Assembly: GCA_031271325.1 (NCBI GenBank)
Contig: JAISVY010000065.1
Location: 1-14,700 of the forward strand
Length of the DNA: 14,700 bases
Reading direction: 5' to 3'
From: Oscillospiraceae bacterium
GTDB taxonomy: Bacteria; Bacillota; Clostridia; Oscillospirales; UBA929
The position numbers and the translations under genes are program-made. Each line of letters starts with the position of its first letter. Within the stretch, counting starts at the first letter, position 1. Positions 1 to 8,000 of the stretch are shown piece by piece. The notes under the pieces were generated by a model, which worked only from the letters and a program-made list of their open reading frames with translations, ran no database searches and was not told where the DNA came from.

Positions 1-3000
1 CGTAGCCGTTGACGGTGAGCATCCGCTGTTCGTGATTGACATGGAATTGAATCATCGGTACGAACGCTGAATGACCATCCGGCTTGGTGTAGGAAACGTC
101 AAGGTTGATGATGTCCGCGTTCGTGGTCGCGTAGGAAACGGACAGCTCGCGCTTATTGGCGTTCTTGAAGGTCATGGACTGGTATGTGCCGTCTATGAGT
201 CGTGGGAACGCCAGCGCGAACAGATTGTAATTGTTGCGGGATACGTTGTCGATTACCGCTATCGGCTCCGCTTGCTCCTGACCGCCGAAAACACGCTCAA
301 TCTCCGCAAGCTCTGCTGGGTCGATTATCTCGGTAAACCCCTCCGGCGTTTCCGGCGGCGGCGCAATGCGGCTGTCCCTGGGAGTGTTCCGCAGCAGGAT
401 TTCAAAGTCAGCCCGTTCCATCAGCTTTGAGATATGCGGCGTTTCCGGAGAGTGATAGCCGATTTCATGGAAGCCTACCCAGTTAATGATGTATGGCTTC
501 CCGTCGTCCATGTAAAAGGTATCGCCCTGGTCATACGGCGGGTCGTCCGCTTCATCTGCTGCAACCACATCCGCTGCGGGTTGTTCCGTGACCGCTTCCT
601 GTGCCAGCTTGTCCGCCCAAGCCTTGAGATAGACAAACTCAAACAGCTTGTCAGCAATATCGTCATTGCTGAGATATAAATACATTCGCGGCTCAGATTC
701 GTACCCGGCGATAACAGCGTCAAGGACGGCGTTCAAAGGTCCGCGTAACGCGCTGCGTGAGGTTGCAACCGAGACAGTTTCCGCAAACTCTCGGTCATTT
801 AAGACCTGCTCGTAGATTTCTTCCGCGATAGCGTCAAAGTCAAGTTCGGCGGGGTCGTTGAGCGAAAGCTCCATTTCCGTTTCGGTAAGCTCGTCCTCCG
901 AATCCATATGCGAGGGCATTTCGGCCTGCTGCGGTTCGGGTTCGCCAAGCGCGGAAAGATGGGCGTTGCGGTCATCCAGCGAGAGCGCGTTCTCAAACTC
1001 CGCTTGGTACATGGAGCGGGTAATCGGATAGGTCCGAGCCAGGGCAACATCAAGCAGCGTGATACTGCGTCCATAGATACCGAACTTGCGGTCAAGGTCG
1101 TCCGGCGTTTTGTAGCTGTCGCCGATTGTTTCGATGAGAAACTCCCGGTTGTCGAGCCAAACGGTGTCGCCGGTTTGATAAGGCCGCGTTTGGGGCTTCG
1201 GTTCCTCAAAAACAGAAAGCGAATAGCCGATTTGGGTGAGTTTTCGCTCGATTTCCTCCAGCCTGTGCGCCGGGAATCCATATACAGACTCGCCGTCTCG
1301 CAAAACTGTTGTGGATTCAAGGAACGCGGCGATGGATTCGGCGGTCAAGCCGCGAAACTCGTAGAAGTCGCCGGCCCTATACAGCGTCAGGCCGATCTTT
1401 TCCTGCGGCTCGGATACGTTGGCTTCTTCCTCAAATCCGGGGTTTTCCACAAGGTAAATATCCTCGATAAAATCCGCGACATCCAGAACGCCGCCCTTGC
1501 CGTCTCTGCCGTTGTAGGTGTTGATAGCGTCCTCAATTACTTCGCCGGAGAGAGAATACCCGCGCTCCGACAGCTCATCCCGCACCTGTTCTAACAGGGT
1601 GTACTGGTCGAGTGTAGTAAACGCGCCCTCCGCGAGCAGCTCCGTAATGCGCTTAACCGCCTGCGGTATGGGGATAGGCAGCGTGTCGCCGTAAATCTCT
1701 TTGACAAGGTTCACAGCGTCACGGGAGCGCGGGTTGTCGGCGAACTGCTCCGCGATAGCGGATTTCTCCGAAACGGTGATGTCGAGCAAAACCTCGTCAA
1801 CGCCGCTTCGTTCCAAAGAAGAAGCCGCCTGAACTTCGGCGGCTTCTTGGCTGAGGGTTTCTTCTATTTTGGTTCGCTGTTCCTCGACGCCCGGCAGAAT
1901 CGGCAGCGGGCTGTCGTCCGCAACGTCGAACAGCGACATTTGGATAACGCGCTGGGGTTCGCCGGCGGTGAGGCCGTCAAAAGGAGATTCCCGCAAATCC
2001 TCGACCATCTCCCGGCGCGGTGTCACACGCGGAGCCAGTCTGCGTGCCGCCGTTTCAGGGTCTGTCAGCTTATCCAAGCCCGGAAACAGCGTATACGTCC
2101 CGGTTTGGTAGGCGCTCAGGCTTTCAAATGCTGATTTGCGCGTATCGTAATACCTGTCGTCCTCGGAAGTGTTCTCATAGAGGTAGCGCATTTGAGAGAG
2201 AATGGCATCCACGCGCTCCGGGTTGTCCAGCAGACCGCTGACGGCCTCCCATTCCGCTTCGTGCGGATAATGGAAATCCAGTATTTTGTTGCCGTTTTCG
2301 TCGCGGAACTCGTTTGCATAAAGGCCGCTCTTTCCGGGAAAAGGGCGTTCGTATTCTTCGGGCAGACCGGAGTAGAAGTTGTTTATGCTGCGGACGAGCA
2401 TCAGCCGCTCATAGTTGGGGATGTGGTCAAGCTCGGCGCGGGTCATGTACAGCCCGTCTTGGATAAGCTGCTCGGTGCGCTTAATGACCGCAGGCCATTT
2501 TAGATTGACCTCGGCGTCGGGATTGCTGAGTTTGCCGCGCCGGAGCTTGACGCCTTTGCCCGGTTCAGCGTCATGCCAGCCGTTGGTATAGCTCCATGTG
2601 CCGCCGCCGTGTCCGTACTGGTCTTTGAAAAACTTCTCTTTCTCTTTAGCGTCATGGTCGTGGAGCAAAAACGACAGGATGCGGAATTTACTCTCGGCGT
2701 AAACGCTGCCGTGGGTCAGGAGCGCGTCAATCTCGTCCTGGGTGATGAAGTAATCAAAACTCTTGCTGTCAACCTCATGCTCGCCGGATTGGATTGCCGC
2801 TGGCCGCATATACGCTTTCATGTCGGCAACCAACCGCCGTGGGTTATGCCAGGTGCGCCCGCCGTCGTAGATGAACTGATTCACGTCTGCTTCCAGCCGG
2901 TCTAAAATGCCAACGCATAAATCGGGGTCGGAGAGCTGCTCCGCGATCAGCGCCACATCTTCGGGATAACCGCCGTGTTCCGCGTTCCACTCGTCGGGCA

Positions 3001-4786
3001 TCTGGTGCATATCGTCACGGTAGAAGAACCATAGGGCGCTCGCCAGCTCCCGGCGCTCATTGTCAAACGCGGCGTCGAAAAACTGGCCGCTGGTATAACG
3101 CCCGTCACGCATAAGCTCATCAATCCGGGCGGCGGCAAGCTCCCACGGTATCGTAACCCTGTGGATGTTCTTTTTCGCGGTCGTGCCGACAGCTACCGTT
3201 ATACCTTCCTCATCGAACCACGCGCATACGCTGTGATTGCCAAACTTGAAGCCCTTGCCGCTCTCATGGAAGTCGCGCCCGTACAAACCCGTTAAATACT
3301 CACGTTTGAGCCAAGCGGCGTTATCGCCCATGCCTCTGGAGAAGCGAGCCGCAATCCTCAATGCGCTCCGCGAGTCATAGGGAACGTCATGCAGCTTATG
3401 GCTGTCAAAATTGCTGCCGTCCCGTAAAATAGCGTCAACTTCGTCCATAGATATGGCTGAGGTTGACAGGAGTTCTGTGATTGACCTTGTTTCAATTTGC
3501 GACAAGGTATCGGAGAGCGGCCCGGCGGTGTCCCCGGCAGCCGTTTCTTCCGCAGATGAAACGGGGGCGGTTTCTTGTGCCGCCCCCGTTTCGGATTGCT
3601 CTACGCGTAAATCAGTTCGCTGTGAATCACTTCCGTCGCCTGCGCTTTCAGCGTGTTCATCGCCGCCGTCCACGCGGTCGGCTCCGTCGCCTTGTCCGGC
3701 AGATCTGTCTGCGCCGTCAGCGACGCCATAATCTGCTCGAACCTCAGATTCGCCGCCGCGTCCACGTCCCGCAGGTGAGGGTACAGCTTCTCCGAGGTCA
3801 GCAGACGGCTGTAGGTTATCTTTCGGTGTTCTTTCAGGAACGCTTTCCTCATTCTGCCCCAGCGTCCCAGCGGTTCCGCTTCGCCCGTCGGCGGCTCGCT
3901 CAGCGTGATGTCCGGTAGCAGGTAATCTCCCCTCTGAGTGTAAGTAAGGGTTTCGGTCATAATTTTGCTCGCTCCTTTCGGCGTTTTTCAGCCTTTCATA
4001 TTTTCGTATCGTGATTTCGATGTCCCGCAGGACCTGGCCGGACAGTTCGGTGGACGCGACACCTAGGGCATGTACCATGTCGGGCGTGTTGAAGTCGGAG
4101 ATATGCCGAAAGTCGCCCTCGTCGAAGTGTTCCGAAATGTCAAGACCGCAGCGCGTCATAACGGAATACGCCACGCTCGCGGATACCGCGTCGATGAACT
4201 CGGCTCTGAGCGCGGTGTCGTCGGCCTGTTCATAGGGCATACCCGAACCGTCGTCATAAAACTGAGGTTCCAGCGCGCTGCTCTCCGAACGGAAGGCAAT
4301 CTCGCGGTGATTATCTTCATAGTATTCCAAAGCGAGCTGGCCCGCAATGCTGCGGAACGCATCGGCGAGTGTGCCGCCGGCGTCGATGTCCTCGTAATTC
4401 TTCGCGAGTTCTGCCAGCACGGGGGTTTTATGCTCCTGCCGCATTTCCCACAGCTTTACGGGGCGGGCGCGGTAGAGCGATGGTTCGGTGTCGCTCACGT
4501 CAAAGACGTATTTCAGCCGGGGAAAGCTGCCGCTGTCGTCGATGAGCGCGATGCCCTTCGCGCCGCGCCGCACCCAGCGGTTGAATTGTTCGTTCCACAG
4601 TTCCAGTTCGGCGCAGGCGGTCGCGTCCGGCCGCTGGGCGAAAATCATCATCTGGTCTTGGAACGGGTATTTGTAGAGACGCGCCGCCGTATCGAGGAAT
4701 TTCAGCCAGTTCCCGCTCCGGGCGGTCAGGGCGTCGAGCGTCCTGTCCGCAACGGCTTGGTAGAATTGCAGTTTCGTGGTAGCCAT
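1..4786 (-). CDS. Giant ICE protein (SNF2 helicase/methylase-type family), N-terminal part, truncated by window edge
   Basis: I read this frame codon by codon from the ATG at 4786 to base 2 and found no stop, giving at least 1595 codons; the 3' end is outside the window. The start MATTKLQFYQAV and the segment YKYPFQDQMMIFAQRPDA (residues about 35-55) are those of the very large proteins of Tn1549/CTn-type ICEs, which usually carry DNA methylase and SNF2-like helicase domains further on; neither is visible here, so that function is inference. Residues 1-130 resemble an ArdC-like ssDNA-binding domain. Residues 276-396 are a low-complexity Gly/Arg/Asp/Glu/Ala linker whose DNA also encodes tnpV in another frame. 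Residues about 445-566 and 681-781 are two copies of one module. Residues about 1514-1595 match a module found twice in the ArdC-family protein upstream. The start follows the TTRAP stop by 6 nt; a GGAGGG (4797-4802) in the TTRAP end codons serves as ribosome binding site. Confidence 0.88.
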   Translation of the reverse strand, partial: MATTKLQFYQAVADRTLDALTARSGNWLKFLDTAARLYKYPFQDQMMIFAQRPDATACAELELWNEQFNRWVRRGAKGIALIDDSGSFPRLKYVFDVSDTEPSLYRARPVKLWEMRQEHKTPVLAELAKNYEDIDAGGTLADAFRSIAGQLALEYYEDNHREIAFRSESSALEPQFYDDGSGMPYEQADDTALRAEFIDAVSASVAYSVMTRCGLDISEHFDEGDFRHISDFNTPDMVHALGVASTELSGQVLRDIEITIRKYERLKNAERSEQNYDRNPYLHSEGRLPATGHHAERAADGRSGTAGTLGQNEESVPERTPKDNLQPSADLGEAVPSPAGRGRGGESEVRADYGVADGADRSAGQGDGADRVDGGDEHAESAGDGSDSQRTDLRVEQSETGAAQETAPVSSAEETAAGDTAGPLSDTLSQIETRSITELLSTSAISMDEVDAILRDGSNFDSHKLHDVPYDSRSALRIAARFSRGMGDNAAWLKREYLTGLYGRDFHESGKGFKFGNHSVCAWFDEEGITVAVGTTAKKNIHRVTIPWELAAARIDELMRDGRYTSGQFFDAAFDNERRELASALWFFYRDDMHQMPDEWNAEHGGYPEDVALIAEQLSDPDLCVGILDRLEADVNQFIYDGGRTWHNPRRLVADMKAYMRPAAIQSGEHEVDSKSFDYFITQDEIDALLTHGSVYAESKFRILSFLLHDHDAKEKEKFFKDQYGHGGGTWSYTNGWHDAEPGKGVKLRRGKLSNPDAEVNLKWPAVIKRTEQLIQDGLYMTRAELDHIPNYERLMLVRSINNFYSGLPEEYERPFPGKSGLYANEFRDENGNKILDFHYPHEAEWEAVSGLLDNPERVDAILSQMRYLYENTSEDDRYYDTRKSAFESLSAYQTGTYTLFPGLDKLTDPETAARRLAPRVTPRREMVEDLRESPFDGLTAGEPQRVIQMSLFDVADDSPLPILPGVEEQRTKIEETLSQEAAEVQAASSLERSGVDEVLLDITVSEKSAIAEQFADNPRSRDAVNLVKEIYGDTLPIPIPQAVKRITELLAEGAFTTLDQYTLLEQVRDELSERGYSLSGEVIEDAINTYNGRDGKGGVLDVADFIEDIYLVENPGFEEEANVSEPQEKIGLTLYRAGDFYEFRGLTAESIAAFLESTTVLRDGESVYGFPAHRLEEIERKLTQIGYSLSVFEEPKPQTRPYQTGDTVWLDNREFLIETIGDSYKTPDDLDRKFGIYGRSITLLDVALARTYPITRSMYQAEFENALSLDDRNAHLSALGEPEPQQAEMPSHMDSEDELTETEMELSLNDPAELDFDAIAEEIYEQVLNDREFAETVSVATSRSALRGPLNAVLDAVIAGYESEPRMYLYLSNDDIADKLFEFVYLKAWADKLAQEAVTEQPAADVVAADEADDPPYDQGDTFYMDDGKPYIINWVGFHEIGYHSPETPHISKLMERADFEILLRNTPRDSRIAPPPETPEGFTEIIDPAELAEIERVFGGQEQAEPIAVIDNVSRNNYNLFALAFPRLIDGTYQSMTFKNANKRELSVSYATTNADIINLDVSYTKPDGHSAFVPMIQFHVNHEQRMLTVNGY
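1819..1848. repeat. 11-bp perfect inverted repeat inside the giant gene
   Basis: The arms AAGAAGCCGCC (1819-1829) and GGCGGCTTCTT (1838-1848) are perfectly complementary around an 8-nt loop. On the minus strand no U-tract follows, so a terminator is unlikely. The coding sense is an Ala/Glu-rich linker (EAAEVQAAS). Confidence 0.6.
3483..3508. repeat. Dispersed 26-bp dyad repeat, copy 1
   Basis: This 26-bp stretch matches 5217-5242 at 25 of 26 positions in the same orientation. It contains 7-bp inverted arms, ACCTTGT (3484-3490) and ACAAGGT (3502-3508), 11 bp apart. On the minus strand it encodes TLSQIETR (residues 427-434) of the giant protein, in a linker between the low-complexity tract and the first internal module. 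Confidence 0.7.
3558..3592 (-). repeat. 13-bp perfect inverted repeat just after the tnpV stop
   Basis: The arms GAAACGGGGGCGG (3558-3570) and CCGCCCCCGTTTC (3580-3592) are perfectly complementary, with a 9-nt loop. On the minus strand the hairpin begins 8 nt after the tnpV stop. Only three U residues lie at the foot of the stem, so it is a weak candidate for an intrinsic terminator, but it could protect or end a tnpV transcript. In the giant frame it encodes part of an acidic/Ala linker. Confidence 0.7.
3601..3960 (-). CDS. tnpV: TnpV family transposon-encoded protein, nested out of frame in the giant gene
   Basis: This 119-residue protein begins MTETLTYTQRGDYLLPDITL and continues through GRWGRMRKAFLKEHR to end in HSELIYA, matching my memory of the TnpV family in length and in these motifs. 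TnpV proteins are common in Firmicute conjugative transposons; their biochemical role is unknown to me. The gene lies wholly inside the 1-4786 gene, same strand, different frame (first codon low base is 3958, against a giant-gene frame offset by one). It has its own AGGAG (3972-3976) 11 nt before the ATG, and its TAG stop is followed after 8 nt by a 13-bp perfect hairpin. The giant-gene frame across it has no stop and reads as a disordered-type linker, so both frames may be translated. The alternative, that TnpV is a fortuitous ORF, is unlikely because its sequence is recognisable. Confidence 0.8.
   Translation of the reverse strand: MTETLTYTQRGDYLLPDITLSEPPTGEAEPLGRWGRMRKAFLKEHRKITYSRLLTSEKLYPHLRDVDAAANLRFEQIMASLTAQTDLPDKATEPTAWTAAMNTLKAQATEVIHSELIYA
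3972..3976 (-). promoter_or_regulatory. Ribosome binding site for the nested tnpV
   Basis: The minus strand reads AAAGGAG, then 11 nt to the ATG at 3960. It sits inside the coding sequence of the giant gene and supports separate translation of tnpV. Confidence 0.55.
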
Positions 4787-4792
4787 AAGCGT

Positions 4793-5080
4793 TTAGCCCT
4801 CCGTTTCGTAGTAGTCGGTATCGCTGTATTCTGGATAAAACTCCAGAGCGGCAAAGTCAACGTCGCTCATCCCGCCCAGCTTGACGAGTGTGTTCGCCGC
4901 AATCTCCCGGAGTTCCGCGTCCGATTGCGGGTCGCCGGTGTCAAAATCCCCGATGGCGGCGCTGAGGTCGGAAATGAGGTCAGCTCGGCTGGAAGTGTCG
5001 CCGTCCCCGCCGAACTTGTTCGATGGGGTAAGAAAGATGCACATGAGGTTGATTTCCTCAATGGTGAAGCGTTCGTTCAT
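4793..5080 (-). CDS. TTRAP-like putative transposon-transfer assisting protein
   Basis: This 95-residue acidic protein starts MNERFTIEEINLMCIF, then has DTSSRADLISDL, an IAANTLVKLGGMSD segment and an acidic end (PEYSDTDYYETEG). These are the landmarks of the small helical TTRAP family encoded between the ArdC/YodL gene and the giant gene in CTn-type elements. Its molecular role is not established; transfer assistance is the family's proposed role. The ATG is 3 nt after the stop of the upstream gene, with GGGAGG in that gene's last codons 8 nt before the start, so translational coupling is likely. One oddity: about 11 residues (LTPSNKFGGDG, positions 17-27) separate MCIF from DTSSR, which I remember as adjacent in relatives, making this copy longer than usual. 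Confidence 0.8.
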   Translation of the reverse strand: MNERFTIEEINLMCIFLTPSNKFGGDGDTSSRADLISDLSAAIGDFDTGDPQSDAELREIAANTLVKLGGMSDVDFAALEFYPEYSDTDYYETEG

Positions 5081-5083
5081 CGT

Positions 5084-8000
5084 CTATACCTCCCGTTCAT
5101 TCGGTTTGTGGTTGTTCGGCGGAGAACCTTTTTCGATGGCTTTCTTCGCCTCCGCCAGCTCGCCGAGAAGCGTCTGCGGGGCTTTGGGGGCGGGCCTTTG
5201 TTGTTCAGCGCGTTTCGACCTTGTTTCATTTTGCGACAAGGTTGGCTCCGCCGCTTTTTCACGCTCGTTGCCCGTAAAGGACGGCAGCTCCTTAAAACCG
5301 AAGCTGTCCACGAAATGCGCCGATACCTCACCGCGCCATTGCAGCACAATTACGTCGCTGACCGAAACGCTACGCTCGGTGAAGTCAGCGGGGCGGTTAT
5401 CCTGGAATTTGGCGAATACTGCTTCAAGCGTTCGGTTGTGGTCAGGGAGCATCCCGTTAAAGAAAGCCTGATTCAGCGGCGCGGTATAGACGAGCTTATA
5501 ATGATTGCGGTTAGGGGTAAGCCCCTGAGCTTCCAACTCGCGGATGGGTGCGAAGCGTACATCGCGGTAGAAGTCGATATAATCCGGTATCTGGTAAATC
5601 CCGAACTTACTCTCGCTGCCAAACAGCAAATCGCTCTCCTTCGCGTCCTCCCGGAAGCCGGAAAGAATCGCCTGCGTCTTAAAATCGCCCGAGTGCTGCC
5701 AGTCGGCGTGTTCAATACCGCATAAACCGCCGTCCTCCGTGAACGCGATAATCTCCTCGCGCTCAAAGACCATGCTCTCCGTGTTGTCGGGGTAGAGCAT
5801 ATAGACTGTCTTGCCCTCGTCAAACAACTCCAGCGCTTTTTCGCGGTTTAAGGGGTGCATAGACGATTCGGTATAGCCGTACTCGTCGCGCTGGGCGGGC
5901 GTAATGGTCGGGTCGGGAAACATGAGGTTGGGTTTAGCCGGGACGGGCGGCTCCTGCGCTTCCGGCTCGGCCTCCGGCATAATCACGTTGCCGTCCGTGT
6001 CGAACGTGACCGCGACTTCCTCGTCCTCCCCGATAACAAGGTGTGCCTTGACGGGCATATGGCCCTGCTCAGCGAGGTTTTTGAACCAGTCAGACGCGAA
6101 ATCGTCAATCTGGCGTTGCAAACCGCTCACGTTGCGCTGATTGCCGTTGCCATCAACGCTTAACCCGTCGCCGTTGTCCTCTGTTACGCGTTGGTACAGC
6201 GGCGGCATACTCTGCTCAAATTCCACGGCGGTCATGGTCCGCGCTTCATGGTCCGCCGTGAAGGTTATCATCGGGTCGTACATCAAATCGCCGTTCATCG
6301 TGTAGGTGTGCATCATGGAAAACCTATCTACGCCCAGCCATTCCAGAGAAAGCGGCTCATAACCCTGTGCTTCAAGCCGCATATAACTGTATTTGCCCTC
6401 GGCGAAATCAGGGAACAGCCCGGAGAGTTTCTCAAACAGCCGGTGAGCTGCCGTGTTCTGCGGTTTGCTGCCCAATTCAGGCAGTACCGGTCTGCCCTCG
6501 GCGTCAAACTTGACCTTGACAATCTTTTCTGAAGTCAAGCCCGCTTTGCTGGCGTTGCCGTGTTCGTCAACGGCATACGCCGCCTCGACCGGCCTGAACC
6601 GCTGCTTTGCCGCACGGTCGAGCCATTGAGACGTGAAGCTGTTGATATTCCGCTGCATTTCCAGATTCACGCGGCCCCCTGAGTCAACAACATCTATCCT
6701 CTGCGGTTGGGTGATTTCCAGCATACTCGCGGTCATAGTCTTTTCGGCGCTGTTGACCTTCAGCAGGACAAGCGGCTCAAAGGCCGGCTCGCCGTTCAAC
6801 TCGTAGGTGTGGGCAATGGAAACCGTGTCTCCGAAAACCCATTCCAGTTCAAGCGGTTTGGCGTGTTCGGCTTCCAGCCGCAGGGTATCGTATTCGCCGT
6901 CCATAAACTCCGGGAACATCGCGGCGAATTTCTTATATAATTCATGTTCCAAAATGTCTTTCACCTCCGGTTTTTCGGTAGATTGCTGGGGGGCGGGCAG
7001 ACCGCGTTTTTGCTCAATCGGTGTATGCTTGACCGCCAACCTCAGCTTGTGCAGACATTCCATAAACACGGAGGAAGGCTTGCTGCTGTTTTGCTTATAA
7101 TACGAGTAGCTGTCGCCGTCGATTGTGGCGAGCCTGCTGTTGACCCAGCCCTGCGTCCGCAGCGGAATCTCTACGCCGTACAGCTTGAACAGTTCCAGCA
7201 CCGGGTTTTTTCCCCGATGCTCACCGGCGTCGTAGGCGACGTTGATTCTCTTGCCGGTTTCAACCGCTTTGGCGATCTCGTCAATTCGGGCGTTTAGGAT
7301 TTGCTCTTTCTCAATGGCAAGCCGCCTGTCGCTCTCCTGTTGGGCTTCGCGTTCGGCCTGCCGCTCCGCTTCCCGCATTTCCCGGACGGGGACATTATGC
7401 GCCTCCGCGTCGTTTATGCGGTTGAGGATCGCGGCGGCAGCGAAGTCAGCCCACTCAGTCGGTTCGGCGAGCTGCCGGTCAAGCCGGGTGGCCGCGTCAA
7501 GGATGAACGCGTCGATTCTCTGCTCGGTGAGGTCTTTCAGGCGCTCCGATTCTCCAAGCTGCACCAGATAACCGCTTGCGCTCATCAGGTAGAGGTAATT
7601 GGTGGCATACGGCGGCGTACCCATCTCGCGGCTGAACATCTCGTACTTGCCGATAAGCGGCTCCACCTTTACACGGGAACGCTTGGCGGCGCGGTTGAGG
7701 TTGCCGTCCTCGAACAAGAGCGGCATCAGGATGGTCAGTCCGATTTGGCGCGGGTCGCGCACCTGAGCGTTTCGGGCATAGCCCGCGAGAATATCCGGCA
7801 GTGAAGGGGCTGGAGGGGGCGGCGGCGCTTCCTGCTCGGCGGCGGGAACTTCTTCCGCTTTCGGCGGATCGTTGTTGACAATGTCGTCAGGCATGTTAAG
7901 GTTCTGCTCCGCGCCCACTTCGTCCGCGACGACCGATAAATCTATGCCGCGCTCTTTGGCGAAGGCTTGGTACTGCTTGTCGATGCCGTCGATCAGCTCC

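Noticed and set aside
3601..4786. Possible frameshift or pseudogene of the giant gene caused by tnpV
   Set aside because: Every codon of the giant frame from 4786 through 3601 and on to the left edge was read and no stop or break was found.
4070..5725. 551-codon open frame on the plus strand
   Set aside because: It lies antisense to three recognisable minus-strand genes; its product is low-complexity Arg/Val/Gly-rich without known motifs. Long antisense frames are expected opposite GC-rich coding DNA.
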